A DNA stretch of 22,503 bases from an uncultured Flavobacteriales bacterium. GTDB lineage: Bacteria; Bacteroidota; Bacteroidia; Flavobacteriales; BACL11. Both the position numbers and the translations under genes were made by a program. Positions within the stretch are counted from its first letter, which is position 1; every line of letters begins with the position of its first letter. The notes beneath the pieces are model-generated. The model was given only the letters and a program-made list of their open reading frames with translations, was not told the origin of the DNA and did not search any database. The stretch spans positions 1 through 22,503 of the forward strand of contig CATMIT010000018.1 in assembly GCA_950069165.1 (NCBI GenBank). Direction: 5' to 3'. Positions 1-8,499 of this stretch are shown here, piece after piece.

Positions 1-75
1 ATAGAAAAAAATGTTTATTCACAAAATACATTAGATGAAGAAACAGATTATGATGAGTGTTTATCATGCCAGTAG
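1..75 (+). CDS. nrdA: Ribonucleotide reductase alpha subunit, C-terminal end only (partial)
   Basis: Reading frame 1 is open from the window edge to a TAG at 73-75 and encodes 24 residues ending in ECLSCQ. A Cys-x-x-Cys pair at the extreme C-terminus of an acidic tail is the expected redox-shuttle end of a class I ribonucleotide reductase large subunit; these cysteines re-reduce the active-site disulfide after each turnover. The position directly before nrdB, overlapping its start, supports the call. Nearly all of the gene lies outside the window, so the identification rests on the tail motif and on context. An alternative would be an unrelated gene ending here, but the CxxC tail plus nrdB makes nrdA the simple reading. 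Confidence 0.75.
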   Translation: MEKNVYSQNTLDEETDYDECLSCQ

Positions 76-1070
76 CAAAATTGTTAAAAGAAACAATAAT
101 ACCTAATAAAAAAGGACTACTTGTTGGGAATCCTGTTTATAAACCATTTAGATATCCGTGGTGTTATGATGCTTGGTTAACTCAACAACGTATTCATTGG
201 TTACCAGAAGAGGTCCCTTTGGGTGATGATGTTCGAGATTGGCAAAAAAACTTAAATCAATCTGAGAAGAATTTATTAACACAAATTTTTAGATTTTTTA
301 CTCAAGCAGATGTGGAGGTTAACAATTGTTATATTAAACATTACATGAATGTTTTTAAACCAACAGAAGTTCTAATGATGATGTCTGCTTTTGCATCCAT
401 GGAGACTGTTCATATAGCTGCTTATTCACATTTATTAGATACCATAGGGATGCCGGAATCAGAGTATTCTGCATTTTTAAAATATAAACAAATGAAAGAT
501 AAATATGATTATATGCAGAGCTTTGATATTAAGTCGAATCACAACATTGCAAAAACAATTGCTGTATTTAGTGCATTTACCGAAGGCTTACAATTATTTG
601 CAAGCTTTGCAATCTTACTTAACTTTCCAAGGCAAAATAAAATGAAAGGTATGGGTCAAATTGTTACTTGGTCAGTAAGAGATGAAACTTTGCATTGTAA
701 CTCAATGATAAGATTGTTTAATGAATTTGTTAAAGAAAACCCAGAAATTTGGAATGATAAATTAAAAAAAGAAATCTATGAAGCTTGTCGTACAATTATA
801 TCTCATGAAGATGCATTTATTGATTTAGCTTTTGAGATGGGCCCAATAAACGGACTTACATCTGAAGAAATCAAAAATTATATTAGATGGATTGGAAATA
901 GAAGATTAATACAATTAGGATTAAAACCAATCTATGATTTAGATAAAAATCCTCTCACGTGGCTTGACACAATGCTTAATGCAGTTGAACACATGAATTT
1001 TTTTGAAGGAAGAGCTACCGAGTATTCAAAAGCATCTACAAAAGGTTCTTGGGCCGAAGCTTTTTCTTAA
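66..1070 (+). CDS. nrdB: Class I ribonucleotide reductase beta (radical) subunit
   Basis: This is the small subunit that holds the diiron-tyrosyl radical cofactor and passes the radical to NrdA for reduction of ribonucleotides to deoxyribonucleotides. Counting from the ATG at 66 (334 aa), the metal ligands can be placed as D82, E113, H116, E173, E207 and H210, and the radical tyrosine as Y120 in the pattern ExxHxxxY. The spacing matches E. coli NrdB (E115/H118/Y122). The tyrosine is present, so this is not a radical-less subclass. A GTG at 57 would give three more residues, but the ATG overlaps the nrdA stop by 10 nt, a tight co-translational arrangement, and I prefer it. The gene ends 8 nt before the convergent prpC. 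Confidence 0.93.
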   Translation: MPVAKLLKETIIPNKKGLLVGNPVYKPFRYPWCYDAWLTQQRIHWLPEEVPLGDDVRDWQKNLNQSEKNLLTQIFRFFTQADVEVNNCYIKHYMNVFKPTEVLMMMSAFASMETVHIAAYSHLLDTIGMPESEYSAFLKYKQMKDKYDYMQSFDIKSNHNIAKTIAVFSAFTEGLQLFASFAILLNFPRQNKMKGMGQIVTWSVRDETLHCNSMIRLFNEFVKENPEIWNDKLKKEIYEACRTIISHEDAFIDLAFEMGPINGLTSEEIKNYIRWIGNRRLIQLGLKPIYDLDKNPLTWLDTMLNAVEHMNFFEGRATEYSKASTKGSWAEAFS

Positions 1071-1078
1071 TTTACAAA

Positions 1079-2203
1079 TTATCTTTGATTTAAAAGCATT
1101 ACTTTTCTGTGCTTGCTTCCTTTGTATTTAGAAAGTGGTCTAATCAATTTGTTGGAGATATGTTGTTCCATAATATGTGCTGACCATCCAGTAATTCTTG
1201 CAATAACAAATATTGGAGTAAAGAAATCTGTATCAAAACCCATTAAATGATAAGTTGGTCCAGTTGGAAAATCTAAATTAGGGTGAATATTTTTTCTTTT
1301 GAGCATTTCTTTTTCTATAATTTCACCAATTTTATGCAAATTTTCATCTTTTTTAAGTTTAGAAACTTTCAAAAAATATTTTTTCATAGTTGGAACTCTA
1401 GAGTCTCCACTTTTATAAACTCTGTGACCAAAACCCATTACTACTTGTTTTTTATTTAAATTATCAATTAACCAACTTTTTGCTTTGTCTGGTGTCTTAA
1501 TTTTTTTCATCATATGCATTACTTCTTCATTGGCTCCACCATGCAAGGGGCCCTTTAAACTAGCAATTGCTCCTGTTATTGCGCCATAAATATCAGATAA
1601 ACTGCTAGTGATTGTTCTTGCCGTAAATGTAGAAACGTTAAAACTATGTTCAGCATATAAAATTAGAGAGATGTCAAAAGCTTTTACAATCTCTTTTTGC
1701 GGAACTTTACCAAAACACATATAAAAAAAGTTTTCAGAAAACGACAAGTCTTTTTTAGGTTTTATTATCTTTTTACCTTTTCTGACTCTAAAAAAAGCTG
1801 CTATAGCAGTTGGAGTTTTAGCAAAAATTCTCATTGTTTTTCTCATATTTGCCTCTGGAGAATTATCAGATGTTTCCTTATCTTCTAAACCCATAACACT
1901 AACAAATGTTCTAGCAACATCCATTGGATGAGCTTTTTTTGGCATGTGATTTATTATTTCTCTGAGATTTATTGTGATATTTCTATTTGCTTTTTCTTCT
2001 TTCTTGAATTTATTGAGTTGAATACTGTTTGGTAGATCTCCATTAAGTATCAGATAAGCAACTTCTTCAAAACTACACACTTCACATAAATCTTGGACAG
2101 CATAACCCCTGTAAGTAAGAGAATTAATTTCGGGCATTACTTGTGAAATTGTTGTTTCATCAACAACAATTCCAAGCAAACCTTTTTTAATTTCATCAGT
2201 CAT
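1079..2203 (-). CDS. prpC: 2-methylcitrate synthase (citrate synthase family)
   Basis: The 374-residue protein is a short type citrate synthase. It shows the active-site blocks: LYAEHSFN with the first histidine, GPLHGGANE with the second, GFGHRVYKSGDSR around the substrate-binding His/Arg, and NLDFPTGP carrying the catalytic aspartate. The C-terminal GWSAHIMEQ is typical of the family. PrpC condenses propionyl-CoA with oxaloacetate to 2-methylcitrate. Motifs alone do not separate methylcitrate from citrate synthase; the call rests on the place directly after prpB (3 nt gap) and prpD in one leftward unit. A housekeeping citrate synthase is the alternative, less likely here. It converges on nrdB with 8 nt between the stop codons. 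Confidence 0.88.
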   Translation of the reverse strand: MTDEIKKGLLGIVVDETTISQVMPEINSLTYRGYAVQDLCEVCSFEEVAYLILNGDLPNSIQLNKFKKEEKANRNITINLREIINHMPKKAHPMDVARTFVSVMGLEDKETSDNSPEANMRKTMRIFAKTPTAIAAFFRVRKGKKIIKPKKDLSFSENFFYMCFGKVPQKEIVKAFDISLILYAEHSFNVSTFTARTITSSLSDIYGAITGAIASLKGPLHGGANEEVMHMMKKIKTPDKAKSWLIDNLNKKQVVMGFGHRVYKSGDSRVPTMKKYFLKVSKLKKDENLHKIGEIIEKEMLKRKNIHPNLDFPTGPTYHLMGFDTDFFTPIFVIARITGWSAHIMEQHISNKLIRPLSKYKGSKHRKVMLLNQR

Positions 2204-2206
2204 GAT

Positions 2207-3103
2207 TTATTCATGTCCCTCAGTACTAAAATTATAAATCTTTTCATCCAAAGCGTTATATTTTTTGTACTCGACGAGTTCATATAATCTTTTTCTTGTT
2301 TGCATTTTATCAATAATATTATTTTGATGTCCATGCTTAAAAATATTTTTCAAACCATCCTCAACACTTTTCATTGCAAGTCTTTGTGTAGTTATTGGAT
2401 AGATAACAATATTATATCCAAAATTTTCTAATTGTTTGTAAGAGAGAATTTTTGTTTTTCCAAATTCAGTCATATTTGCTAGTAAATATATGTTTAAATT
2501 TTTCCTTACTTTTTCAAATTCTTTTTCATCTCTTAACGCTTCAGGAAAGATAATATCAGCACCAGCATCTTGATAAGATTTCGCTCTTTCAATCGTTTTG
2601 TCAATACCTTCAACACTATTTGCATCTGTTCTAGCGATTATTTTGAAATTTTTATCTTTTCTTGATTTAACTGATAATTTAATTTTTTTTACCATTTTTT
2701 CTTTTGATATCAATTCTTTATTATCCAAATGGCCACATCTTTTTTGGCTAATCTGATCTTCAATATGAAGTCCTGATAATCCTAATTTTTCTAAAGTGCT
2801 AACTGTCTCTTCACAAGATTTAAACCCAGTATCTGCGTCAACAATAGTCGGCAAATTAGTTACCCTAGCTATTTGATTAGCTCTGTAACTTACATCTTTT
2901 AGTTTAGTCAATCCAATATCTGGGTAGCCAAGGTCATTTGACATGACACCTCCAGAAACATAAACCCCGTCATATCCAATTTCTTCAATTAATTTTGCTG
3001 TTAAAGGATTATAAGCTCCAGGAATTCTAAGAATTTTTTTGCTTGATAATTTTTTATCAAAATTTTCTCTTTTTTCCTTTACTGTATTTTTAACAAAATG
3101 CAT
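2207..3103 (-). CDS. prpB: 2-methylisocitrate lyase
   Basis: PrpB cleaves 2-methylisocitrate to pyruvate and succinate, the last step of the methylcitrate cycle. The 298-residue protein belongs to the isocitrate lyase/PEP mutase TIM-barrel superfamily: YDGVYVSGG near the N-terminus, DADTGF for the metal-binding aspartates, and the catalytic loop QKRCGH, where KRCGH is the form found in PrpB enzymes. IARTDA and FPEAL follow in the expected order. Length is close to E. coli PrpB. Its ATG shares one base with the prpD stop (TAATG on the minus strand), so translation is probably coupled. prpC follows after 3 nt. Confidence 0.93.
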   Translation of the reverse strand: MHFVKNTVKEKRENFDKKLSSKKILRIPGAYNPLTAKLIEEIGYDGVYVSGGVMSNDLGYPDIGLTKLKDVSYRANQIARVTNLPTIVDADTGFKSCEETVSTLEKLGLSGLHIEDQISQKRCGHLDNKELISKEKMVKKIKLSVKSRKDKNFKIIARTDANSVEGIDKTIERAKSYQDAGADIIFPEALRDEKEFEKVRKNLNIYLLANMTEFGKTKILSYKQLENFGYNIVIYPITTQRLAMKSVEDGLKNIFKHGHQNNIIDKMQTRKRLYELVEYKKYNALDEKIYNFSTEGHE

Positions 3104-4605
3104 TAGAAGATACCTTTTGTGTTATTTTTTTTTAATTTTCTCTCATCAACTTCAATGTTTAGTTTATGCAAACCGCCATCTTTAATTTTTTTTAAATTTT
3201 GAACATCTTTCAAAAATCTATTACTTTCACTAATTCTAATAATTCCGTCAGTTAAGGTCAAAAATTTTTCAATATAATTTACCCTTTTAAATGGATGTGA
3301 TCCATAGGTATGTGCGTTTGCCCTCTCTAAAGATTCAATTATTTTTTTTCCATCTTTCATTTTTAAAATTACTTTTGCCCCAAATGATTTTTTTTTGGGA
3401 TCAGGATGATGATATTTTTTTGTCCAAACTTTATTTTCGTGAGTTTTTATTTTATGCCATAAGTCAACCGTGGATTTTTGGTGAGATCTTTTTTTATTAT
3501 AAGATTTTATATGGTGCCATTTTCCATCTTCTAAAGCTACGGCAAATATATACATGATCGAGTGATCAAGTGTTTCTCTACTAGCATCGGGATCATATTT
3601 TTGAGGATCATTTGCTCCAGTTCCAATTACATTATGGGTATGATGGCTTGTGTAGATATCTATTTTTTTTATTTTTGAAAAATCGTCAATTTTTTTATTT
3701 AGTTTAATTGCTATATCTATTAAAGCTTGTGCTTGATATTCAGCAGAGTGTTCTTTTGTGTAAGTTTCTAAAATTGCTTTCTTTTGCTCATTTTTATTTG
3801 GCAGTGGAATTAAGTATCTAGCTTTTTCTCCATCCAATATTTGAGCCATAACACTATCTTCTCCTTCATAAATAGGGCTTGGAGCATCTTCACCTCTCAT
3901 TACTCTATCTATAGCTTCGATCGCAAGTTTTCCAGCATGTGCTGGCGCAAAAGCTTTCCAACTTGATATCGCCCCTTTTCTTGACTGTCTTGTTGATATT
4001 GTTGTGTGTAAAGCTTGTTGTATACCTTGATATATAATTTCAGTATTTAACTTTAATAATGAGCCCAATCCAGCAGCAATGCTTGGTCCCAAATGTGCAA
4101 TATGATCAATTTTATGTTTATGTAAACATATACCTTTTACTAAATTAACTTGAGTTTCATAAGCTGTAATTATTCCTCTTAAAAGATCGAAACCATTTAA
4201 ACTTTTTTGTTGAGCAACAGCTAATATAGAAGGAATATTATCACCGGGATGACTATAGTCAGCAGCTAAAAAAGTATCATGAAAATCTAATTCTCTAACC
4301 GCAGTTCCATTAGCCCATGCTGACCATTCACAATTAAACTTTTTTTTTGAAGATATTCCAAAAATAGAAGCGCCATTTTTTCTTGGATGTTTCGTAGCCA
4401 TTTGCCTAGCTGTAATAACAGGCTTTCTGTTTAAAGATGCAATAGCAACCGAGGCATTATCAATTAATCTATTGATAACCATTTCTATTGCTGAATCATT
4501 TAATGGAGCTTTATCAGATGCGACTCGAGCTAATTTCCATGCTAATTGATTTTGCTTTTTTAACTTAATCTTTGATGGATATACTTTTACAATAAATTTT
4601 TTCAA
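3103..4605 (-). CDS. prpD: 2-methylcitrate dehydratase (MmgE/PrpD family)
   Basis: The 500-residue protein matches the MmgE/PrpD fold along its whole length, with blocks such as NASVAIASLNRKP, ELDFHDTFLAADYSHPGDN, ICLHKHKIDHIAHLGP, RQSRKGAISSWKAF and APAHAGKLAIEA. PrpD dehydrates 2-methylcitrate to 2-methylaconitate; aconitase usually completes the isomerisation and is not in this window. The start is a TTG at 4605 preceded by nine A residues and GG; no ATG lies in frame upstream before the LysE gene ends, and the next internal ATG would remove conserved sequence. Length is near the 483 aa of E. coli PrpD. The gap to the upstream LysE gene is 13 nt, so they are probably cotranscribed. Confidence 0.93.
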   Translation of the reverse strand: MKKFIVKVYPSKIKLKKQNQLAWKLARVASDKAPLNDSAIEMVINRLIDNASVAIASLNRKPVITARQMATKHPRKNGASIFGISSKKKFNCEWSAWANGTAVRELDFHDTFLAADYSHPGDNIPSILAVAQQKSLNGFDLLRGIITAYETQVNLVKGICLHKHKIDHIAHLGPSIAAGLGSLLKLNTEIIYQGIQQALHTTISTRQSRKGAISSWKAFAPAHAGKLAIEAIDRVMRGEDAPSPIYEGEDSVMAQILDGEKARYLIPLPNKNEQKKAILETYTKEHSAEYQAQALIDIAIKLNKKIDDFSKIKKIDIYTSHHTHNVIGTGANDPQKYDPDASRETLDHSIMYIFAVALEDGKWHHIKSYNKKRSHQKSTVDLWHKIKTHENKVWTKKYHHPDPKKKSFGAKVILKMKDGKKIIESLERANAHTYGSHPFKRVNYIEKFLTLTDGIIRISESNRFLKDVQNLKKIKDGGLHKLNIEVDERKLKKNNTKGIF

Positions 4606-4618
4606 TTTTTTTTTCCAA

Positions 4619-5218
4619 CTAATTAAAGAGTATAATTATAGCCGTAATAACTAGTAAAACAGCCAAAAAATATTCTATGATTTTTTTTATATTGGCATTT
4701 TTTATAAGTATTTTTATTGAAGAGCCAAATAAAGCCCATACACAAATTGAGGGAAAACATATAAATGGGGCTGTTAAAGCAACAAAAAATGTTGCCAAAT
4801 AAAAGTTTTCATTTACCGGGAAAAAAGCTGTTGCAGCAGTTAATGCTACGACCCAAGCTTTGGGATTGATAAATTGAAAAAATGCAGCCTCATATAGTTT
4901 TAGAGGTCTTCCCGATTCTTTATTATTTTCAGAAAAAGAACCTATGATTTTCCAACCAAGATAAAGCAAGTAAATAAAACATAACCATTTTAAATAATCT
5001 TGAATCGATGGGTATTTTTGAAATAAATTACCTAAACCAAAGCAAACAAGAGTGATTTGAATAGTATGACCAAAAGGAATACCAATTAAATGTGGAATTG
5101 TTTTTTTAAAACCAAATTTAATTCCCGAAGCGGTAAGCATTGCATTGTTAGGGCCTGGAGTTACAAACATTACAAAATAATAACTTATTAAAGCAAAAAA
5201 TAGTTTTAACTCAATCAT
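4619..5218 (-). CDS. LysE/RhtB-family amino acid exporter
   Basis: This 199-residue inner-membrane protein has about five or six hydrophobic segments and the family signature TPGPN near residues 20-25, followed by a conserved glycine-rich second segment (GIKFGFKKT, HLIGIPFGH). FINPKAW in the middle is also typical of LysE/RhtB exporters. The family exports amino acids or small metabolites; the substrate cannot be told from the sequence. It overlaps the end of gph by 8 nt and precedes prpD by 13 nt, so it sits inside the leftward gph-prp unit. A link with propionate metabolism is only inferred from position. Confidence 0.88.
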   Translation of the reverse strand: MIELKLFFALISYYFVMFVTPGPNNAMLTASGIKFGFKKTIPHLIGIPFGHTIQITLVCFGLGNLFQKYPSIQDYLKWLCFIYLLYLGWKIIGSFSENNKESGRPLKLYEAAFFQFINPKAWVVALTAATAFFPVNENFYLATFFVALTAPFICFPSICVWALFGSSIKILIKNANIKKIIEYFLAVLLVITAIIILFN

Positions 5219-5903
5219 TAATATATTTTTGAATTATTTCTTCCAATCCAACAAAATTTTTAATCAAATGATCATAATTAATTTGATCAGGATTTTTTTC
5301 TGTGTAACCATTTTTAATTAGTATAAAAGGAATTTTAGCTGCTTTTGCAGCACTAGAATCTGTTTCACTGTCTCCAATCATAACACTTTTTTTTAAATTT
5401 CCACTCATAAGCTCGATAGTATTTATTAAATGCCTAGGATCAGGTTTGTTGTAATTAAATGTATTTCCACCAGCGACATATTCAAAAAAATCATAAAGTT
5501 TAATTTTTTTTAAAAGATCTATAGATAAATGTTCCTGTTTATTTGTGCATACAGCCATTGAGATAGAATTTTTTTTGCACCAAGTTAAAAAATCCAATAC
5601 CCCAACTCTTGGTTTGCTTTCGTTACAAATATTCTGACTATAATAATTTATAAATTCTTTTGTCATTTCTTCAGTTTCATTTTCATTTGTTTTTTTTATT
5701 TTCCCAGTTTTTTCAGCTATTTCATGTATTGATTTTTTAATCATTACTTTTGATCCTCGACCTGCTAATTTTTTAATGTCGTTTAATTCTCTTTCTACAT
5801 AACCAAATTTTTTCATTACGTGATTATGAGCATTCATTAAATCAGGAGCGGTATCGATTAATGTACCATCTAGATCGAATAAAATTGTTAGTTTTTGATC
5901 CAT
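5211..5903 (-). CDS. gph: HAD-family phosphatase, phosphoglycolate phosphatase-like
   Basis: The 230-residue protein is a cytoplasmic HAD hydrolase with all four motifs: LFDLDGTLIDT with the nucleophile Asp and the acid/base Asp near residues 9-13, a cap domain, AVCTNK (motif II), the lysine in NKPDP (motif III) and MIGDSETD (motif IV). The C1 cap and DTAPDL after motif I fit Gph, which dephosphorylates 2-phosphoglycolate. HAD enzymes are hard to assign to one substrate, so other small phosphoesters are possible. It is the first gene of the leftward unit and is divergent from the glmU-like gene, with 71 nt between starts. Confidence 0.8.
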   Translation of the reverse strand: MDQKLTILFDLDGTLIDTAPDLMNAHNHVMKKFGYVERELNDIKKLAGRGSKVMIKKSIHEIAEKTGKIKKTNENETEEMTKEFINYYSQNICNESKPRVGVLDFLTWCKKNSISMAVCTNKQEHLSIDLLKKIKLYDFFEYVAGGNTFNYNKPDPRHLINTIELMSGNLKKSVMIGDSETDSSAAKAAKIPFILIKNGYTEKNPDQINYDHLIKNFVGLEEIIQKYIND

Positions 5904-5974
5904 TTTAAAATGTATTAATAAGAAATATTTTTTGAGTTATTATAATAATTTTAGTAATGTAAAGATAATTTTTC
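5904..5974. promoter_or_regulatory. Divergent promoter region between gph and the GlmU-domain gene
   Basis: The 71-nt gap between two divergent starts must hold both promoters. On the plus strand TTGAGT (5932-5937) and TAATGT (5955-5960) are 17 nt apart, a plausible sigma-70 pair. A perfect 12-bp palindrome TTATTATAATAA lies at 5937-5948 and could serve as a symmetric -10 or operator, but such AT palindromes also arise by chance at this base composition. No clear leftward -35/-10 pair was found. Confidence 0.35.
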
Positions 5975-6613
5975 ATGAATTCAAAAAATAAAAAAAATTT
6001 TGCGTTACAAGAAAAACAAAAGCAAGAAAAAATTCGTAATAAATTTATGACAAATGGAGTAACATTAATTGCTCCAGAGACAATTTTTTTATCTGCAAAT
6101 ACAAAAATTGGAACAAATGTCGTAATCAATCCTTACGTTGTAATTGGTTCAAACGTAAAAATTGGAAATAATGTGGAAATTTTATCATTCACACATATTG
6201 AAAGTGCAAAAATTGAAAATAACGTAAAAGTAGGACCCTTTTCTAGAATTAGACCTGGAACAGTTTTATCCAAAGGATCAAGAGTCGGCAATTTTGTAGA
6301 AATTAAGAATAGCAAAGTTGGGGCCGGAACAAAGATAAACCATTTGTCTTATGTTGGTGATGCAACAATAGGCAAGTCTACAAATATAGGAGCTGGAACA
6401 ATAACTTGTAATTATGATGGTAAAAGAAAATACAGAACAAAAATTCATGATGAAGCTTTTATCGGTTCTAATTCTTCATTGGTGGCACCTGTGACAATTG
6501 GAAAAAAATCTGTTGTAGGAGCTGGTTCTGTGATAACAAAGAATGTTAGGAAAAGATCCTTAGCCTTAACAAGAGCTAAACAAATTGAGAAAAAAAATTA
6601 TAAAAAAAATTAA
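5975..6613 (+). CDS. Standalone GlmU C-terminal acetyltransferase domain (left-handed beta-helix)
   Basis: The 212-residue protein aligns by eye only to the C-terminal half of GlmU, which acetylates glucosamine-1-phosphate. Residues 1-27 resemble the linker helix of GlmU, and GVTLIAPETIFL is the start of the hexapeptide beta-helix. Then come many I/V-G-x-x repeats, GPFSRIRPGTVL, VGNFVEIKNSKVGAGTK and NIGAGTITCNYDG, the acetyl-CoA/GlcN-1-P site, and a short C-terminal tail. The uridylyltransferase domain (about 230 residues with the GTAGP-type loop) is missing and cannot be hidden upstream, because gph begins 71 nt away on the other strand. UDP-GlcNAc synthesis would then need a separate uridylyltransferase. 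It precedes glmS by 3 nt, so the pair is surely cotranscribed. Confidence 0.88.
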   Translation: MNSKNKKNFALQEKQKQEKIRNKFMTNGVTLIAPETIFLSANTKIGTNVVINPYVVIGSNVKIGNNVEILSFTHIESAKIENNVKVGPFSRIRPGTVLSKGSRVGNFVEIKNSKVGAGTKINHLSYVGDATIGKSTNIGAGTITCNYDGKRKYRTKIHDEAFIGSNSSLVAPVTIGKKSVVGAGSVITKNVRKRSLALTRAKQIEKKNYKKN

Positions 6614-6616
6614 TTT

Positions 6617-8434
6617 ATGTGTGGAATAATTGGAATTGCTAGTGCTAAACCTGTATTTGGAAATATAATCGAAGCATTAAAAAAACTTGAGTATAGAGGG
6701 TACGACTCTGCGGGTCTATCAACTATAGATAATGGTGAAATAAATGAAAAAAAATGTTCTGGACGAGTTAATAATCTTGAAAAAATTTTATTTAAAAATC
6801 CATCAAAAGGAAAATTGGGTATCGGTCATGTTAGATGGGCAACGCACGGCGTTCCTAATGAAATTAATGCCCATCCACACTCATCAGAGGTTGTATCTGT
6901 TGTGCATAATGGAATAATTGAAAATTCAAATTCAATAAAAAATGAACTAATAAAAAAAAATTACTTATTTAAATCACAAACAGATACCGAAGTAATAACT
7001 CAGCTTCTAACAAATTATTTAAAAAATTATGACATCTTAGACTCAGTGCATAAAACTCTAGAAAGACTAGAAGGAAGTTTTGCCCTTGGAATTATTTTTA
7101 AAAATTTTAAAGATATTGTTGTAGGTGCTAGGAGAGGAAGCCCTCTAGCAGTTGGGTATGGTCATGAAGAAAATTATATTGGTTCTGACTCATATGCTCT
7201 TAAATCAATGACAAATAAAATTTCTTATTTGGAGGATGGAGAAATTTGTATTTTAACTAAAGACAAAGTTGAGTTTTATAATTCAGAAAAAAATAAAATT
7301 AATAAAGAAATATTAACTTTATCAAATGATGAAAATAAAACTACCAAGGGTGATTTTAAAGATTTTATGTCTAAAGAAATTAATGAGCAATCAGTAACAT
7401 CAAAAGCTTGCTTAAAAGAATATATAGATCATTTAAGAAAAGATATCAATTTTTATAATTTTCCTATTAATCCAAATGAAGTAAATAAAATTACGTTTAT
7501 AGGATGTGGTACAGCTTATCATTCATGTTTAATAGCAAAATATTTATTTGAAGATCTTACTTCAATTACAGTCGAAACTGATATTGCATCTGAATTTAGA
7601 TATAGAAAAATTAAATTTAAAAAAAATAATCTTTATGTTTTTGTTTCACAATCAGGAGAAACAGCAGATACTTTTGCGGCCTTAGACTTATGTAAAAAAA
7701 ATAATGCAAACACATGTGCAATAGTGAATGTTGTAGAAAGCTCGATTGCCAGAACTGCTAATTTTGTTCTTCCAATTCATGCTGGTCCAGAAATTGGAGT
7801 TGCATCAACAAAAGCTTTTATTGGTCAAATGTTGGTTTTGTATTTGTTATCTTTGAAAATCTCTAAAGTTAGAAATGAAATAACAGATCAAAATTATACA
7901 AAAAGCATAAATGATCTCAATAATTTACCATCATTAATTAAAGAAGTTTTAGCAAAAAGAGATGAAATACAAATCATAGCAAAAGATTTTGTTGACTCAA
8001 AAGGAACCATGTTTTTAGGTCGAGGTTTTTCTTATCCAATTGCTTTGGAAGGTGCTTTGAAATTAAAGGAACTTTCATATATTCATGCCGAAGGTTATCC
8101 AGCAGGAGAAATGAAACATGGGCCGTTAGCATTAATTGAAGATGGTTTACCAGTTGTGGTTTTGGCTCCAAAAGATAAATATTTTGAAAAAACAATTTCA
8201 AATATGCAAGAGGTTATTGCTAGAGGTGGAAAAGTGTTTTTGTTTACTGATGATGATAGTGAAATTATTAGCGAAAATATTAGATATAAATTTAATATTC
8301 CGAACAGTAATGACTATATAAAACCATTTCTTTTGACTTTGCCTTTACAAATGTTGGCTTATTATGTTGCATCGTTTAAAAACTGTGACATAGATAAACC
8401 TAGAAACCTAGCAAAATCAGTTACAGTTGAATAA
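6617..8434 (+). CDS. glmS: Glutamine-fructose-6-phosphate aminotransferase
   Basis: GlmS makes glucosamine-6-phosphate from fructose-6-phosphate and glutamine, the entry into UDP-GlcNAc synthesis. The 605-residue length is close to E. coli GlmS (609). The N-terminal glutaminase begins MCGIIGIA with the nucleophile Cys2, followed by EYRGYDSAG, HVRWATHG and HNGIIEN. Two SIS sugar-isomerase domains follow: FIGCGTAYHS with SQSGETADT, then FLGRGFSYPIALEGALKLKE with EGYPAGEMKHGPLALI. The C-terminus DIDKPRNLAKSVTVE is the standard family end. It forms an operon with the GlmU acetyltransferase gene three bases upstream. Confidence 0.97.
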   Translation: MCGIIGIASAKPVFGNIIEALKKLEYRGYDSAGLSTIDNGEINEKKCSGRVNNLEKILFKNPSKGKLGIGHVRWATHGVPNEINAHPHSSEVVSVVHNGIIENSNSIKNELIKKNYLFKSQTDTEVITQLLTNYLKNYDILDSVHKTLERLEGSFALGIIFKNFKDIVVGARRGSPLAVGYGHEENYIGSDSYALKSMTNKISYLEDGEICILTKDKVEFYNSEKNKINKEILTLSNDENKTTKGDFKDFMSKEINEQSVTSKACLKEYIDHLRKDINFYNFPINPNEVNKITFIGCGTAYHSCLIAKYLFEDLTSITVETDIASEFRYRKIKFKKNNLYVFVSQSGETADTFAALDLCKKNNANTCAIVNVVESSIARTANFVLPIHAGPEIGVASTKAFIGQMLVLYLLSLKISKVRNEITDQNYTKSINDLNNLPSLIKEVLAKRDEIQIIAKDFVDSKGTMFLGRGFSYPIALEGALKLKELSYIHAEGYPAGEMKHGPLALIEDGLPVVVLAPKDKYFEKTISNMQEVIARGGKVFLFTDDDSEIISENIRYKFNIPNSNDYIKPFLLTLPLQMLAYYVASFKNCDIDKPRNLAKSVTVE

Positions 8435-8441
8435 ATTTCAG

Positions 8442-8466
8442 AAGATCGACTAATCTTGGTTTTTTT
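8442..8466 (+). terminator. Possible weak rho-independent terminator after glmS
   Basis: A 5-bp stem AAGAT/ATCTT (8442-8446 with 8453-8457) around a 6-nt loop is followed by GG and a run of seven T. The stem is short and AT-rich, so its strength is doubtful, but position just after the glmS stop fits a terminator. Confidence 0.35.
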
Positions 8467-8499
8467 ACTAAATTGCCTTATATATCTCTAAGGTTGAAA

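Noticed and set aside
8473..8499. TTG at 8473 as the start of DAHP synthase
   Set aside because: The added nine residues do not look like the family N-terminus, while the ATG at 8500 has an AAGG ribosome-binding sequence at good spacing.
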